Of a stretch of 64,000 nucleotides of DNA, positions 41,613 to 50,470 are shown one piece after another (within the stretch, counting starts at the first letter, position 1; the number at the start of each line of letters is the position of its first letter). The stretch comes from Arthrobacter sp. StoSoilA2 (GTDB taxonomy: Bacteria; Actinomycetota; Actinomycetes; Actinomycetales; Micrococcaceae): contig NZ_AP024643.1 of the NCBI RefSeq assembly GCF_019977195.1, forward strand, positions 3,906,001 through 3,970,000, read 5' to 3'. Both the position numbers and the translations under genes were made by a program. Under the pieces are notes generated by a model that had not been told where the DNA came from, made no database searches, and saw only the letters and a list, made by a program, of their open reading frames with translations.

Positions 41613-43135
41613 AGCTTGTTTATTTCTTCTTTGACCTTGTCACCGCCGCTGGTGTTCCACAGCTTGATGGCATCCTTTAAGCCCTGCTCGTCCAGCTGCC
41701 CGGCCAGGTACTTGATGCGGGCATCGGCCACAATGTTGTCCAGTTGAGCGCCCTTGGCTACATATGTGGGGGAAACGAAGGCCGCGGCCGGGTTGTACAC
41801 GGCACTCTTGAGGTCGTTTGCCATCACTGCAACGCGATCGTCAAAGACTTTCTGCTCGTACTCGGACGCCTGCTTCACCGGGTAGAAGTTGTTCCCCGTG
41901 ACGTTGGTTCCAAGTTGCGCGTAGCTCTTGATGTCGGTGTTGACTACCTTGCCCTCCGGCGTTTCCGGCTTGATGGTGGCGGCGAGGCCGTCCTCAACCG
42001 TGAAGTTGACCCCCTCGATGCCGTTGTTGAGAAGCACTGCAACTTCTTTGCTGTTGAGTTTGTCCAGGAATGTCAGGACGTTCTTCAGGTCGGCTTCGGT
42101 TTTGACGCTGGACTTGGGGATGGCCAGGAAGCCGGAGTAGCCGTCGGTCGGGTGGGCGTGGAGTTCACCGTCCGGGCCCTTAAGGCTGCCTACGAAGCCC
42201 ACTTTGTTCTGGAAGTCGCTCGGGTTGGCCTGCTTGAAAAGGTTGATCAGTACGCTGACCCGGGAGTCGACGTCGACAATAATGCCGCCCTTGCCGTTGA
42301 AGAAGGGTTCATTCCATTTGGTGGGATCGAAGGTGGCGAAGTCGGGGTTGATGAGCTTCTCGTCCACCATCTTCTTGATGAAGCGATCAGCCTGCAGGAA
42401 TTCCTCGGTTTCGAAGCTCGGCACCAGCTTGCCGTCCCGCTCGGTCCAGCGGTTTCCGGCGCCGAACCAGGTCTCGATCATGTCGTAGGGGCTGTTGGTG
42501 CCCAGGGCGCCCCATTTGGGAATCGTGATGCCGTAGGTGTCGTTCTGGCCGTTGCCATCCGGATCCTGCTCGGTGAATGCCTTGGCCACTTTGTAGAGGT
42601 CTTCGGTGGTCTCCGGCGCCTTCAGGCCCAGTTTGTCCAGCCAGTCCTGGCGGAACATCACGGCGGCGCGGGTCGGATTACGAGCCCGGAAAACCCCATA
42701 AACCTTGCCGTTGACGCTGGCGTTTTGCTGGACTTCGGGGAACGTGGTCTTCAGGTTCGGGTAGTCCTTCAGTTTATCGGTGAGGTCCCAGAACGCCCCG
42801 GCTTCTGCGTTCTTCACGAAGCCCGGCGACTTGCCCTGGACCACCAGGACGTTCGGGATCTCGGAGGAGGCCAAGGTGATGTTCATCTTGTCCTCGTACG
42901 AGGCGTTGGGCGCCCACGAGATGTTGATGTCCTTGCCCGTGAGCTCTTCAAGCTTCTTCTGCACGGCGCCGTCCGGCGTCGGCGGTTGCGCCTCCAGGAA
43001 GGGCGCCATGATCTTCACGGATGAGAGGTCCGACGCCGGCGCTTCGCCACCGCAGGCGGTCAGGGCCAAGGCGGCAGCGACGACGACGGCGGCCGCCAGC
43101 GTTGGCTTCTTACGGGACAGGACGTTGTTGGTCAT
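41591..43135 (-). CDS. Extracellular solute-binding lipoprotein (LplA/YtcQ-like)
   Basis: A 514-residue binding protein. I start it at the ATG at 43135, which has AAGGAAC six bases before it. The signal peptide ends in the lipobox ALTACGG, so the protein is lipid-anchored. The length and text (DINISWAPNASYEDKMNI, YGVFRARNPTRAAVMFRQDWLDKLGL, NDTYGITIPKWGALG) match the large LplA-type family that binds oligosaccharides. The first gene of the operon with two permeases, RG acetylesterase-like, DUF1961 and AXE1 genes. Confidence 0.9.
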   Translation of the reverse strand: MTNNVLSRKKPTLAAAVVVAAALALTACGGEAPASDLSSVKIMAPFLEAQPPTPDGAVQKKLEELTGKDINISWAPNASYEDKMNITLASSEIPNVLVVQGKSPGFVKNAEAGAFWDLTDKLKDYPNLKTTFPEVQQNASVNGKVYGVFRARNPTRAAVMFRQDWLDKLGLKAPETTEDLYKVAKAFTEQDPDGNGQNDTYGITIPKWGALGTNSPYDMIETWFGAGNRWTERDGKLVPSFETEEFLQADRFIKKMVDEKLINPDFATFDPTKWNEPFFNGKGGIIVDVDSRVSVLINLFKQANPSDFQNKVGFVGSLKGPDGELHAHPTDGYSGFLAIPKSSVKTEADLKNVLTFLDKLNSKEVAVLLNNGIEGVNFTVEDGLAATIKPETPEGKVVNTDIKSYAQLGTNVTGNNFYPVKQASEYEQKVFDDRVAVMANDLKSAVYNPAAAFVSPTYVAKGAQLDNIVADARIKYLAGQLDEQGLKDAIKLWNTSGGDKVKEEINKLWQDTRK

Positions 43136-43234
43136 TGCTGTTCCTTTTCCACTTCTTCGGGGTTGGTTGAGATCGAGGGTGTATCTGCGGAGTTGGCAGG
43201 AAAGCTCTTGAAACTCCACAGTGACGATTCGTTT

Positions 43235-43246
43235 TGATACGTTTCA
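43235..43246. promoter_or_regulatory. LacI-type operator (TGATACGTTTCA)
   Basis: A 12-base palindrome centred on CG with 10 of 12 positions matching, 100 bp before the solute-binding-protein start. It is of the TGAAACGTTTCA kind used by LacI-family sugar repressors. Confidence 0.5.
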
Positions 43247-43324
43247 TTCATGCCGGCGACCGGGGTGTCCAAGGAGCGATGAAGGAGCATCCTGGTATCA
43301 ACGGGAGGGCGGTTGCGTGGAGCC

Positions 43325-44053
43325 TCAGACAAGGTTGCCCTCCCGCCTGACGGCTGGGGCGGCAGTTGCCGGGGTTGCCGCTGCCGGGCTTGCCGCTGCC
43401 GGGGTTACGAAGACCTCGGTCCCGGCCGCTTCGCCGGCGGCCATGGCGTGGTCGTTGGCAGCAAAGAAGCGATCGCACAGCCACCCGGTGACATAGAGCC
43501 ACGCCCCGACCCCAAAGAATGGAATCAATCCGGGCACCGAACGGCAAACAAACACGGCGGCCGCAGTCACAAAAAGGAGAATGGCAGTACCGGCGAGGTG
43601 CCTCATGGCAAAGCGTGAGGACATCAGGAAGTACTGGGGCAACGGCAAGGTGTAGCGGGCAAACATCGGGAAGAGGTAGCAGCACGCCCCGGCAGCAAAC
43701 AGGGCAGCGACGAAGATCGCGGCCGACGCTACTTGCGAGCCAAAGTCCCAGCCCGCCGAGAAATACCCCCAGTTCAGGACGAGCGCTACGCCGACCATGA
43801 GCACAGGCAACCCAAGAGCATTCCCCTTGCCGAAGTTCTTGAAGTACTCGCGGGCGAAGCGGCGCACAAGCGGCGCGGCATCGCCGCGCACCTTCTCGCG
43901 AACCAGGATGTGAGCTGCCACAGTGCTGGGACCACACCCAAGGACAACGCCACCCAGTACCGTGAAAATGATCCACAGGATATTCAGGCATGCAATCCAC
44001 AAGAGCGTGTCAAAGAGCGTGTAGGCCTTAAAGGCGAAGGCGGCAGACGCCAT
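43325..44053 (-). CDS. DUF624 (YesL-type) membrane protein
   Basis: A 242-residue protein with five to six helices. It has the family's opening pattern (DTLLWIACLNILWIIFTVLGGVVLGCGPSTVAAH in parts) and RRFAREYFKNFGKGNAL in the first cytoplasmic loop. YesL-type DUF624 proteins are nearly always encoded with oligosaccharide importers of the LplABC type. The C-terminal 35 residues are an Ala/Pro/Thr-rich tail. The role is unknown; it may assist the importer or act in sensing. It is upstream of the binding-protein gene, separated by a 189-bp regulatory gap. Confidence 0.85.
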   Translation of the reverse strand: MASAAFAFKAYTLFDTLLWIACLNILWIIFTVLGGVVLGCGPSTVAAHILVREKVRGDAAPLVRRFAREYFKNFGKGNALGLPVLMVGVALVLNWGYFSAGWDFGSQVASAAIFVAALFAAGACCYLFPMFARYTLPLPQYFLMSSRFAMRHLAGTAILLFVTAAAVFVCRSVPGLIPFFGVGAWLYVTGWLCDRFFAANDHAMAAGEAAGTEVFVTPAAASPAAATPATAAPAVRREGNLV

Positions 44054-44176
44054 GGCATCCCCTCTCCATCGTTGCAGAAGAAGCCCCGATCGGCTGGCAA
44101 GAAAAGTGTTGCGAAGTGGCAGAACAACGAGTCATGCAAGCCGATCAGGGTAGCCCGGGTGGGCCGCGTCACAGTC

Positions 44177-44190
44177 AGTAAACGCTTTCC
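44177..44190. promoter_or_regulatory. LacI-type operator (AGTAAACGCTTTCC)
   Basis: 13 of 14 bases match the operator at 58778-58791. It is 124 bp before the DUF624 start and upstream of the + strand promoter, so it could serve either direction. Confidence 0.5.
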
Positions 44191-44233
44191 CGAAAATCTA
44201 GACGCATCCCCTCGCGAGAGTCAAGACAATTCT

Positions 44234-44269
44234 TGAATCGTTACATTCCAGCCAAATCCGCGCTACACT
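44234..44269 (+). promoter_or_regulatory. Promoter with overlapping LacI-type site
   Basis: -35 TTACAT at 44241-44246, a 17-bp spacer, and -10 TACACT at 44264-44269. The palindrome TGAATCGTTACA (44234-44245) overlaps the -35 box. The downstream operator at 44287-44300 lies just after the expected start of transcription. Bound repressor at either site would block this promoter. Confidence 0.55.
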
Positions 44270-44286
44270 GAGCTCAGTCGGGTCTG

Positions 44287-44300
44287 GGAAAGCGCTTGCT
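44287..44300. promoter_or_regulatory. LacI-type operator (GGAAAGCGCTTGCT)
   Basis: A palindrome around GCGC, about 20 bases after the predicted -10 box and 88 bp before the dehydrogenase start. It fits a roadblock or promoter-proximal repression site. Confidence 0.5.
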
Positions 44301-44387
44301 AGGTGTAGCCTGAACCCGCTGGGACACTTCACGAATTACCCTGACGACGGCGTCATTGCCTCGTTGCAGCGCCAGCAGAGGAGAACC

Positions 44388-46421
44388 ATGGACAAGCCGT
44401 CCGACGAGTCAGCCCTGAGCACCAAGACGCCCGGGAGAGCTCCGGCGAGAATAGCCCTGGTTGGTGTTCACGGCTTCGGAGCACACCACCTGGGCAACCT
44501 TGAACGTCTTGGCCATTTGGGAACGGTAGACCTCGTCGCTGTGGCGGATCCCAACCCTCCGGCACCCGGCGCGTTGCCGGAGAACACCGCCATTCACGCC
44601 GATCTGGATGCCCTGTTGGCAGGTGGACACCAGCCAGACGTCATCATCGTGGCAACTCCCATCCAGACCCATGCGCCGCTGGCACTCGCAGTGCTCGCCT
44701 CCGCCGCGGACCTTTATCTGGAGAAACCCCCGGTCGCGTCCATGCAGGATTTCCATCGACTTCAGGAAGCCGCCACCGCTGCCGGCCGCAGCGTCCAAAT
44801 CGGATTCCAAAGCCTCGGTTCACACGCCATCAAGGCACTTGAACGCCTGGCCAGCGGCGAAGCCACGGACGAACTCCCCGGTATTGGAACCCTCAAAGGA
44901 ATCTCGGCTACCGGCCGATGGGTTCGGGACCGCGCCTACTACAAGCGGTCGCGATGGGCTGGAAAGCGCAGCCTGGACGGGGTGGACGTCGTGGACGGTG
45001 TGGCCACGAACCCGCTTGCCCACGCCATTGCCACGGCCTTGCGCATCGCCGGCGCCCGCACCGCAAACGACCTCGCTTCGGTGGAGACCGACCTCTACCG
45101 TGCCAACGACATCGAAGCCGATGACACCTCAGTGATCCGGATGCGGACCGTGGACGGGTTGCCCATCACCTGCGCCCTGACGCTTTGCGCCGCCGAGTCC
45201 GTGGAACCTTACGTCACCCTCCACGGAACGGAAGGAACTGCCGTGTTCCACTACACGGAGGACCGTGTCACAGTACGCAACGGCGACGGCGAATCGACCC
45301 GCACCTTCGGCCGCGACGACCTCACCGAAAACCTGCTCCAGCACCTGTCGTCCGGAACGCCGCTCCTGAGCCCCTTGGATCACAGCGGCGCCTTCATGCG
45401 TGTCCTCGAGGCCATCCGCACCGCCGAGGCTCCCGCGCTCATTCCCCACACCAGTGTCGACTGGGTTGGCCAGGGCGATCAGGCCCACGCCGTCATCCCA
45501 GGCATCGAGGAAATCCTGGATCGTGCCACGCGCGCCCACGCCACCTTCAGCGAATTGGGCCTCCCTTGGGCCCGTCCGACCACCACGGGTGCGGAGCCTC
45601 TCTTCTCTTCAGGGAACAACCCTGCGGCCACCCTTCGCAGCGGACCGGACCTCGAAACCGAGCTCTCGCCCCGGCCGTATCTCCACCCGGTCTCCACGTT
45701 GTCCGGCACAGTGGTGACCGATCACTTGCCGGCGGATCACGTTTGGCATCTCGGCGCGGGATTCGCCCTGCAGGACGTCAATGGCAGCAACTTCTGGGGC
45801 GGCCGAAGCTACCGCCGATCGGCTGGGAAGTATGTGGACCTCTTGGACCACGGCCGCATTGAAGCAGCGAAGATCACCCGTGAAGGCGACCGGACGACCC
45901 TTGAACTCGACTGGCTGGCCTCCGACGGCGGCTTGGTCCTCAAGGAGCGACGATCATACGGGCGGACCGTCGTTGACTCGCGCACTTGGCGCCTCGACAT
46001 CGAGACGGAACTGCTCGCCGCCGTCGATGTTTCACTCGGCAGCCCCGGTTCGCATGGTGCCCCGGGCAGCGGCTACGGCGGCTTCTTCTGGCGTCTTCCT
46101 GTCAATAGCTCGCCGCGCGTCTTCTCCTTAACAGGTGACGGGGAGCCTGCCGTGCATGGTTCCGTTGCGCCGTGGCTGGCGTGGACGGGAGAGTTCGACG
46201 GCGGCCCTGCCACTCTGGTTTTTGCCGCGCCACCGGAATCGCCGGACCCATGGTTCGTCCGGTTGTCCGAATACCCGGCCGTCGGCTCGGCCCTCGCTTG
46301 GGACAAGGCCGTTGAGCTCACAGCCGGATCCACCGTCAAGCGCACCAACTTCGTCTGGATCAGTGACGGAAAGCTGGATCTCCAGGAAATCCAACGCTTG
46401 GTTCGCCGAGATGGCATTTGA
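44388..46421 (+). CDS. Gfo/Idh/MocA oxidoreductase fused to a DUF6807 (PmoA-like) domain
   Basis: A 677-residue two-domain protein. GAGGAG lies seven bases before the ATG at 44388; an upstream TTG is less likely. Residues 20-380 form a dehydrogenase: ALVGVHGFGAHHLGNL (dinucleotide loop), LYLEKPPVA (the EKP signature), and a beta domain with TDLYRANDIEADDTSVIRM. Residues 430-677 form a beta-sandwich domain with DHVWHLGAGFALQDVNGSNFWGG, SPGSHGAPGSGYGGFFWRLP and a final DPWFVRLSEYP segment, as in PmoA/DUF6807 proteins. A close paralogue is encoded at 60168-62249. It probably oxidises a sugar delivered by a nearby importer; the substrate is unknown. Confidence 0.85.
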   Translation: MDKPSDESALSTKTPGRAPARIALVGVHGFGAHHLGNLERLGHLGTVDLVAVADPNPPAPGALPENTAIHADLDALLAGGHQPDVIIVATPIQTHAPLALAVLASAADLYLEKPPVASMQDFHRLQEAATAAGRSVQIGFQSLGSHAIKALERLASGEATDELPGIGTLKGISATGRWVRDRAYYKRSRWAGKRSLDGVDVVDGVATNPLAHAIATALRIAGARTANDLASVETDLYRANDIEADDTSVIRMRTVDGLPITCALTLCAAESVEPYVTLHGTEGTAVFHYTEDRVTVRNGDGESTRTFGRDDLTENLLQHLSSGTPLLSPLDHSGAFMRVLEAIRTAEAPALIPHTSVDWVGQGDQAHAVIPGIEEILDRATRAHATFSELGLPWARPTTTGAEPLFSSGNNPAATLRSGPDLETELSPRPYLHPVSTLSGTVVTDHLPADHVWHLGAGFALQDVNGSNFWGGRSYRRSAGKYVDLLDHGRIEAAKITREGDRTTLELDWLASDGGLVLKERRSYGRTVVDSRTWRLDIETELLAAVDVSLGSPGSHGAPGSGYGGFFWRLPVNSSPRVFSLTGDGEPAVHGSVAPWLAWTGEFDGGPATLVFAAPPESPDPWFVRLSEYPAVGSALAWDKAVELTAGSTVKRTNFVWISDGKLDLQEIQRLVRRDGI

Positions 46422-46466
46422 TGGCAATGTTTTGCGTCTCAACTGTCATCTAATGCCGTCTCGCGA

Positions 46467-46472
46467 GCTAGC
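46467..46472. repeat. Left target-site duplication of the IS481 element
   Basis: GCTAGC at 46467-46472 is repeated at 47546-47551. The pattern nCTAGn is the known target of IS481-type elements. Confidence 0.85.
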
Positions 46473-47545
46473 TGTATTGACCACGGACGTTGATGACGCT
46501 CGGCGTGGTTTGGTGACATGAAGAAGACCTCCGGGTGGAGTGGGGCTTGTCTAGAGTCCAATTCCACGCACGGAGGTCTTCATGTCCCACCCTAACGCTC
46601 TTCTGACGCCTCGTGGCAGGCTGCAGCTCGCGCAATGTGTCGTTGATCAGTGCTGGAGTCTGCGCCGGGCCGCGGAACGGTTCCAGGTCTCGGTTCCGAC
46701 CGCCGCGCGGTGGGCGCGGCGCTACCGCGAGCACGGCCCGGCTGGGATGGAGGACCGCTCCAGCCGCCCGCATTCTTCTCCACGGCGGACGGCAACGCGT
46801 ATCGAGCGGCGGATCATCGCCCTGCGCGTCAACCGCCGGTGGGGGCCTGCCAGGATCGGTTATCTGCTGGGCATCCACCCGTCCACTGTGCACCGCGTGC
46901 TGTCCCGTTACCGGCTGGCGAAACTGGCCTGGCTCGACCGCGGCACCGGAAGGGTGATCCGCCGCTACGAACACGACAGGCCCGGGGACCTGGTCCATGT
47001 CGACATCAAGAAACTCGGCCGGATCCCGGACGGCGGTGGACACCGGGTTCTGAGTAGGGCCGCCGGACGCCGAAACAAAGCCGGGACGCCGTCCAACCGC
47101 CGGCCCGGCTACCACTACCTCCACAACGCAGTCGATGACCACTCCCGCCTGGCCTACACCGAAATCCTCGCGGACGAGACAAAGGAAACAGCAGCAGCCT
47201 TTTGGCAGCGGGCCAATATCTGGTTCCAAGCCCAAGGGATCACTATCCAGCGGGTCCTGACGGACAACGGGAACTGCTACCGGTCCAAGGCCTTCGCTCA
47301 GGCCCTGGGCCCGGACATCAAGCACAAACGCACCCGCCCCTATCGCCCGCAGACCAACGGCAAGGTCGAACGGTTCAACCGCACGATGCTGGAGGAATGG
47401 GCCTACATCCGGCCCTACCGCTCCGAGGCCGAGCGTGTCGCAGCTTTCCCCGAGTGGCTCCATGCCTACAATCACCACCGAGCCCACACTGCCCTCAAGG
47501 GTCAGACACCGGCCAGCCGCGTCACCAACCTCCCAGGTCAATACA
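46473..47545 (+). mobile_element. IS481-family insertion sequence
   Basis: A 1073-bp element bounded by TGTATTGACC and GGTCAATACA, imperfect inverted repeats of about 27 bp (46473-46499 and 47519-47545; the first ten bases identical, about 22 of 27 overall). TG/CA ends, a 6-bp GCTAGC duplication, the length and a single transposase gene all fit the IS481 family. Removing the element and one target copy joins 46466 to GCTAGC and 47552, and this repairs the end of the adjacent MFS gene. Confidence 0.95.
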
Positions 47546-47550
47546 GCTAG
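46582..47550 (+). CDS. IS481-family transposase (DDE)
   Basis: A 322-residue transposase. The N-terminal part has two helix-turn-helix blocks (LRRAAERFQVSVPTAARWARRY and the IHPSTVHRVLSRYRL region). The rve catalytic core has D141 (LVHVDIKKLGRI), D228 (RVLTDNGNCY) and E263 (TNGKVERFNRTM), a D-x86-D-x34-E spacing. The gene is full length and intact. Its TAG stop (47548-47550) is made by the target duplication, not by the element itself. Confidence 0.95.
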   Translation: MSHPNALLTPRGRLQLAQCVVDQCWSLRRAAERFQVSVPTAARWARRYREHGPAGMEDRSSRPHSSPRRTATRIERRIIALRVNRRWGPARIGYLLGIHPSTVHRVLSRYRLAKLAWLDRGTGRVIRRYEHDRPGDLVHVDIKKLGRIPDGGGHRVLSRAAGRRNKAGTPSNRRPGYHYLHNAVDDHSRLAYTEILADETKETAAAFWQRANIWFQAQGITIQRVLTDNGNCYRSKAFAQALGPDIKHKRTRPYRPQTNGKVERFNRTMLEEWAYIRPYRSEAERVAAFPEWLHAYNHHRAHTALKGQTPASRVTNLPGQYS

Positions 47551-48844
47551 CGCGCTTGCGCCACAGCAACAACCCGATCACCGCAGCGGATATCATCCCC
47601 AGCGCACCGGTGACCAGCAATGCGGTACGCACGCCGAAATCTTCCGTGAGCCAGCCAGCGAGCAAGCCTCCCAAGGCATGCCCGCCCAGGAGAAGTGGAA
47701 AGTAGAGGGCCAAGACCCTGCCCCGCACGCTTGGGCCGGCTTCGAGTTGGACGCTGGTGGCCGCACTTGTGAGGAACATGAGCGTCATGAATCCCACCAC
47801 CACGAGCATGGCTACGAACAATTCCTGAGTAGGCATGAGCGCGGCAAGAAACTGCGTGAACCCGAACAGCGCGGCACTACCCACGATCCCCTTGCGGCCC
47901 AAGTGCTTGATCCGGGGAGCCAGGAGAGCACCAGCCAAGGCTCCCAAGGCGCTGACCATATTGAAGAGCCCAAATCCGGCAGGACCGCTGTGCCACACAC
48001 GGTCAGCGAACGCTGCAAGGACCACCGGACCGTTCATGCCGAACGCTCCCAGGAGCCCCGCCAACAGCATGATGAGCAAAAGCTGGGGCCTCGCCCTCAC
48101 ATACCTGAAGCCAGCCAGGATTTGTCCACGCCTGTCCCGCGGCAGAGCGTCGGGGTCGTGTGCGTGATGAAGCTCAGATGGCCGGATAATGGCGATCATC
48201 ACCAAAACGGCCACCCCGATCCCCGCGTTCGTCGCAAACGCGGCGGCTGGGCCAGCCTGGGCAATGACGATGCCGGCCAGGGCGGGACCGAGCATGGCAC
48301 CCAGTTGACCTATGGCACTGTTCAGGCCGATAGCCGCCGGCAGGCCGGCATCACCAACTACCTCGTTGACGAAGACTTGCCGGGCGGGCCCATCAATGGA
48401 GCTTGTAATTCCCAAAGCAACGCAGGAGCCATAGACAACCCACACATCCGTGCCGCCCATGGCATTCCAAACAGCTAGTCCAGCGGCCAGCAGTGCAGCC
48501 ACAGACTGGCACACCATGAGGATTCGGCGCTTCGGAAAGAGGTCTACCAGCACGCCGCTGACGGGACCAACCACCAGCATGGGCAGGAATTGAAGTGCCA
48601 CGGCCAACCCCACCGCGGCCGGGCTTCCAGTGAGCTGCAGGACAAGCCAATCCTGGGCGAGTCGTTGCATCCACACTCCGCCGCTGCCGACGAGCGAAAG
48701 CGTCACGAAGATCCGGTAATTGTGGTGGCGGAGTGGGTAGTGCCACGATTCGGTGGAGCGGGGCCTTGGCGGTATGGCGTCTTTGCCGGCGGAGTTCGAG
48801 GTCTGGTCAGAGGGACGGGGCGGTGGCAACGGACGCGGTGACAC
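47522..48844 (-). CDS. MFS transporter (EntS-like) with C-terminus altered by the IS insertion
   Basis: A 440-residue MFS protein with twelve helices, GTG start, of the group related to EntS and macrolide exporters (RIFVTLSLVGSGGVWMQRLAQDWLVLQL opening in parts; VLVDLFPKRRIL as motif A). The protein ends RKRASCIDLGGW, and the last residues are read from the right end of the IS element. Excision of the element would restore an end reading RKRASSRDGIR followed by TGA at 46446. Only the extreme C-terminus is changed, so the transporter is probably still working. It is read toward the IS and is 42 bp after the importer-associated membrane gene. Confidence 0.88.
   Translation of the reverse strand: MSPRPLPPPRPSDQTSNSAGKDAIPPRPRSTESWHYPLRHHNYRIFVTLSLVGSGGVWMQRLAQDWLVLQLTGSPAAVGLAVALQFLPMLVVGPVSGVLVDLFPKRRILMVCQSVAALLAAGLAVWNAMGGTDVWVVYGSCVALGITSSIDGPARQVFVNEVVGDAGLPAAIGLNSAIGQLGAMLGPALAGIVIAQAGPAAAFATNAGIGVAVLVMIAIIRPSELHHAHDPDALPRDRRGQILAGFRYVRARPQLLLIMLLAGLLGAFGMNGPVVLAAFADRVWHSGPAGFGLFNMVSALGALAGALLAPRIKHLGRKGIVGSAALFGFTQFLAALMPTQELFVAMLVVVGFMTLMFLTSAATSVQLEAGPSVRGRVLALYFPLLLGGHALGGLLAGWLTEDFGVRTALLVTGALGMISAAVIGLLLWRKRASCIDLGGW
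47546..47551. repeat. Right target-site duplication of the IS481 element
   Basis: Second copy of GCTAGC. Its TAG doubles as the stop codon of the transposase gene. Confidence 0.85.
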
Positions 48845-48886
48845 GGGGGGCTGTCAGCTCGATTCAGCAGGTTGTCGGATGCACTC

Positions 48887-49540
48887 TCAGATGTGGGTGC
48901 GGTTGGCGGTCCTGATCCTGATGGCGGCGGCGGCCAGAATCAGCATGCCGGGCACGATCAGGAAGAGCGCCTGAAGCATCCACACAAACACCACCGCCAT
49001 GAACACTGCTGCCAGCAGGAGGAGGGATCCACTCCAGTCGCGGACGGCATCAGTCTTGGCTTCGGCGTAGGCCGCCTGCCAGCGCTGCGGCCCCGGGAGT
49101 TCGGCGGCATCGCCACTCCAGTTCACGCCGCCGATCCAATTGGCGGCGATCCGCAGGAACAGCACCGCGCCCCCTGCGGCCAAAATCAAGGTCGCCGGAA
49201 GGATGACTGCCCGGCCGGGCAGTTGACCAACCCAAGCGAGCAGCAGGTTCATTACAATCACGACGGCGGCTGCCGCCGTCGTGATTCCCGTCCTCCAACT
49301 GCCGGGCAGCGCCCGGCGGAAATTGCTCCAAAGGCTCCTGAGGGAATCATCCCTGCCGCTGAGGTGCCGTTCAAGGTGGGCGACGCCGGCAGCATAGGCC
49401 GCCGGCGCCGTCACCAAGGGAATCGACAGGAGAAGGACAACGACGCCCGCAAGGATGGTCTCGGAGAAGAGGGCAAAGCGGTTGACCGGAATGCCGGGCT
49501 TCTCCGCGTGGGAATTTCCTGTCGTGTCCATGATGCTCAT
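48887..49540 (-). CDS. Membrane protein linked to a sugar importer (DUF624-like)
   Basis: A 217-residue protein with five helices. The first (RFALFSETILAGVVVLLLSIPLVTAPAAYAAG in parts) and the long second loop (HLSGRDDSLRSLWSNFRRALPGSWRTG) resemble the DUF624 layout, although similarity to the protein at 43325 is low. It is 13 bp after the permease stop in the GH42-linked importer operon. Function unknown. Confidence 0.72.
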   Translation of the reverse strand: MSIMDTTGNSHAEKPGIPVNRFALFSETILAGVVVLLLSIPLVTAPAAYAAGVAHLERHLSGRDDSLRSLWSNFRRALPGSWRTGITTAAAAVVIVMNLLLAWVGQLPGRAVILPATLILAAGGAVLFLRIAANWIGGVNWSGDAAELPGPQRWQAAYAEAKTDAVRDWSGSLLLLAAVFMAVVFVWMLQALFLIVPGMLILAAAAIRIRTANRTHI

Positions 49541-49552
49541 CTCCTGTACTCC

Positions 49553-50470
49553 TTAGCCCTTGAGGCCCTGGGTTGAAACGCCTTCTACGATGTAGCGCTG
49601 GAAGACCAGGAAGAAGACCAGCACGGGCAGGAGCGCAAGAACGGACATGGCGATCATGGCACCGTAGTCCGAGCTCTGGGTCTGGTCCACGAAGAGGCGC
49701 AGCGCCAGGGGAAGCGGGTACTTTTCGGGGGTGTTCAGGTAGAGCAGCGGGCCCAGGAAGTCGTTCCAGCTCCAGATGAAGGAGAAGATCGACGTGGAGA
49801 TCAGTGCCGGTTTCATCAGCGGGAGCATGATCGAGCCGAAGATTCGGACGTGTCCGGCGCCATCGATGCGGGCGGCCTCGTCCAGTTCGGCCGGGAGGCC
49901 ACGCATGAACTGGACCATGAGGAAGACGAAGAACGCGTCCGCGGCGAGGAACTTGCCGATCAGCAGGGGCACGTAGGTGTCCACCAGGCCAAGCTGCTGG
50001 AACACGATGTACTGCGGGATGATCACCACGTGGAACGGGAGCAGCAAGGTGGCAATCATCATGCCGAAGAACAATCCACGGCCTGGGAAATTGATCCTTG
50101 CGAAGGCGTAGGCGGAGATGGACGCTGACAGGACAGTGCCCACCACGGCGCCTACGGCCAGAATCAGGGAGTTGGTGAAGAACGTCAGGGTGGACACCCC
50201 GCCGATGCCGTCCATGGCCGTGACGAAGTTGTCGAAGCTGAAGTTGTTGGACCATAGCTGGGTGGTGGAACCACCGATTTCAGAGTTCGGTTTGAAGGAC
50301 GAGGCCACCATCCAGAGCGCCGGGTAGAGGACCACCCCCACAAGCGCCAGCGCAACGATGTGGAAGATGATGCTTTTGATGCGCTTGGCGGTGCCCGACT
50401 CGGACTTCGGGTTGTAGGCCGGGGCCGCCGTGGAGGGCGTGGATTGGGTGGGCGTTGCCATGGTTGTCAT
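49553..50470 (-). CDS. Carbohydrate ABC transporter permease (MalG/LacG-like)
   Basis: A 305-residue permease. A charged N-terminus precedes six helices. The EAA loop reads LPAELDEAARIDGAGHVRIFGSIMLPLMKP in parts. The protein ends RYIVEGVSTQGLKG, typical of the MalG/LacG group. It overlaps the previous permease by 4 bases. The subgroup imports di- and oligosaccharides, here probably galactosides because a GH42 enzyme is encoded opposite. There is no ATPase gene in the operon. Confidence 0.9.
   Translation of the reverse strand: MTTMATPTQSTPSTAAPAYNPKSESGTAKRIKSIIFHIVALALVGVVLYPALWMVASSFKPNSEIGGSTTQLWSNNFSFDNFVTAMDGIGGVSTLTFFTNSLILAVGAVVGTVLSASISAYAFARINFPGRGLFFGMMIATLLLPFHVVIIPQYIVFQQLGLVDTYVPLLIGKFLAADAFFVFLMVQFMRGLPAELDEAARIDGAGHVRIFGSIMLPLMKPALISTSIFSFIWSWNDFLGPLLYLNTPEKYPLPLALRLFVDQTQSSDYGAMIAMSVLALLPVLVFFLVFQRYIVEGVSTQGLKG

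Larger units (their letters stand above)
44054..44387. promoter_or_regulatory. Divergent regulatory region of the DUF624 and dehydrogenase genes
   Basis: This 334-bp gap has no gene I can support. It contains two LacI-type sites of the AGTAAACGCTTTCC class (44177-44190 and 44287-44300, the second reading GGAAAGCGCTTGCT), one of the other class (44234-44245), and a promoter for the + strand. The sequence near 44241-44269 is AT-richer than its surroundings. Confidence 0.6.

Noticed and set aside
46468..47541. Large - strand frame antisense to the IS481 transposase
   Set aside because: It has no recognisable domain and lies fully opposite the intact DDE transposase, a common effect of high GC.
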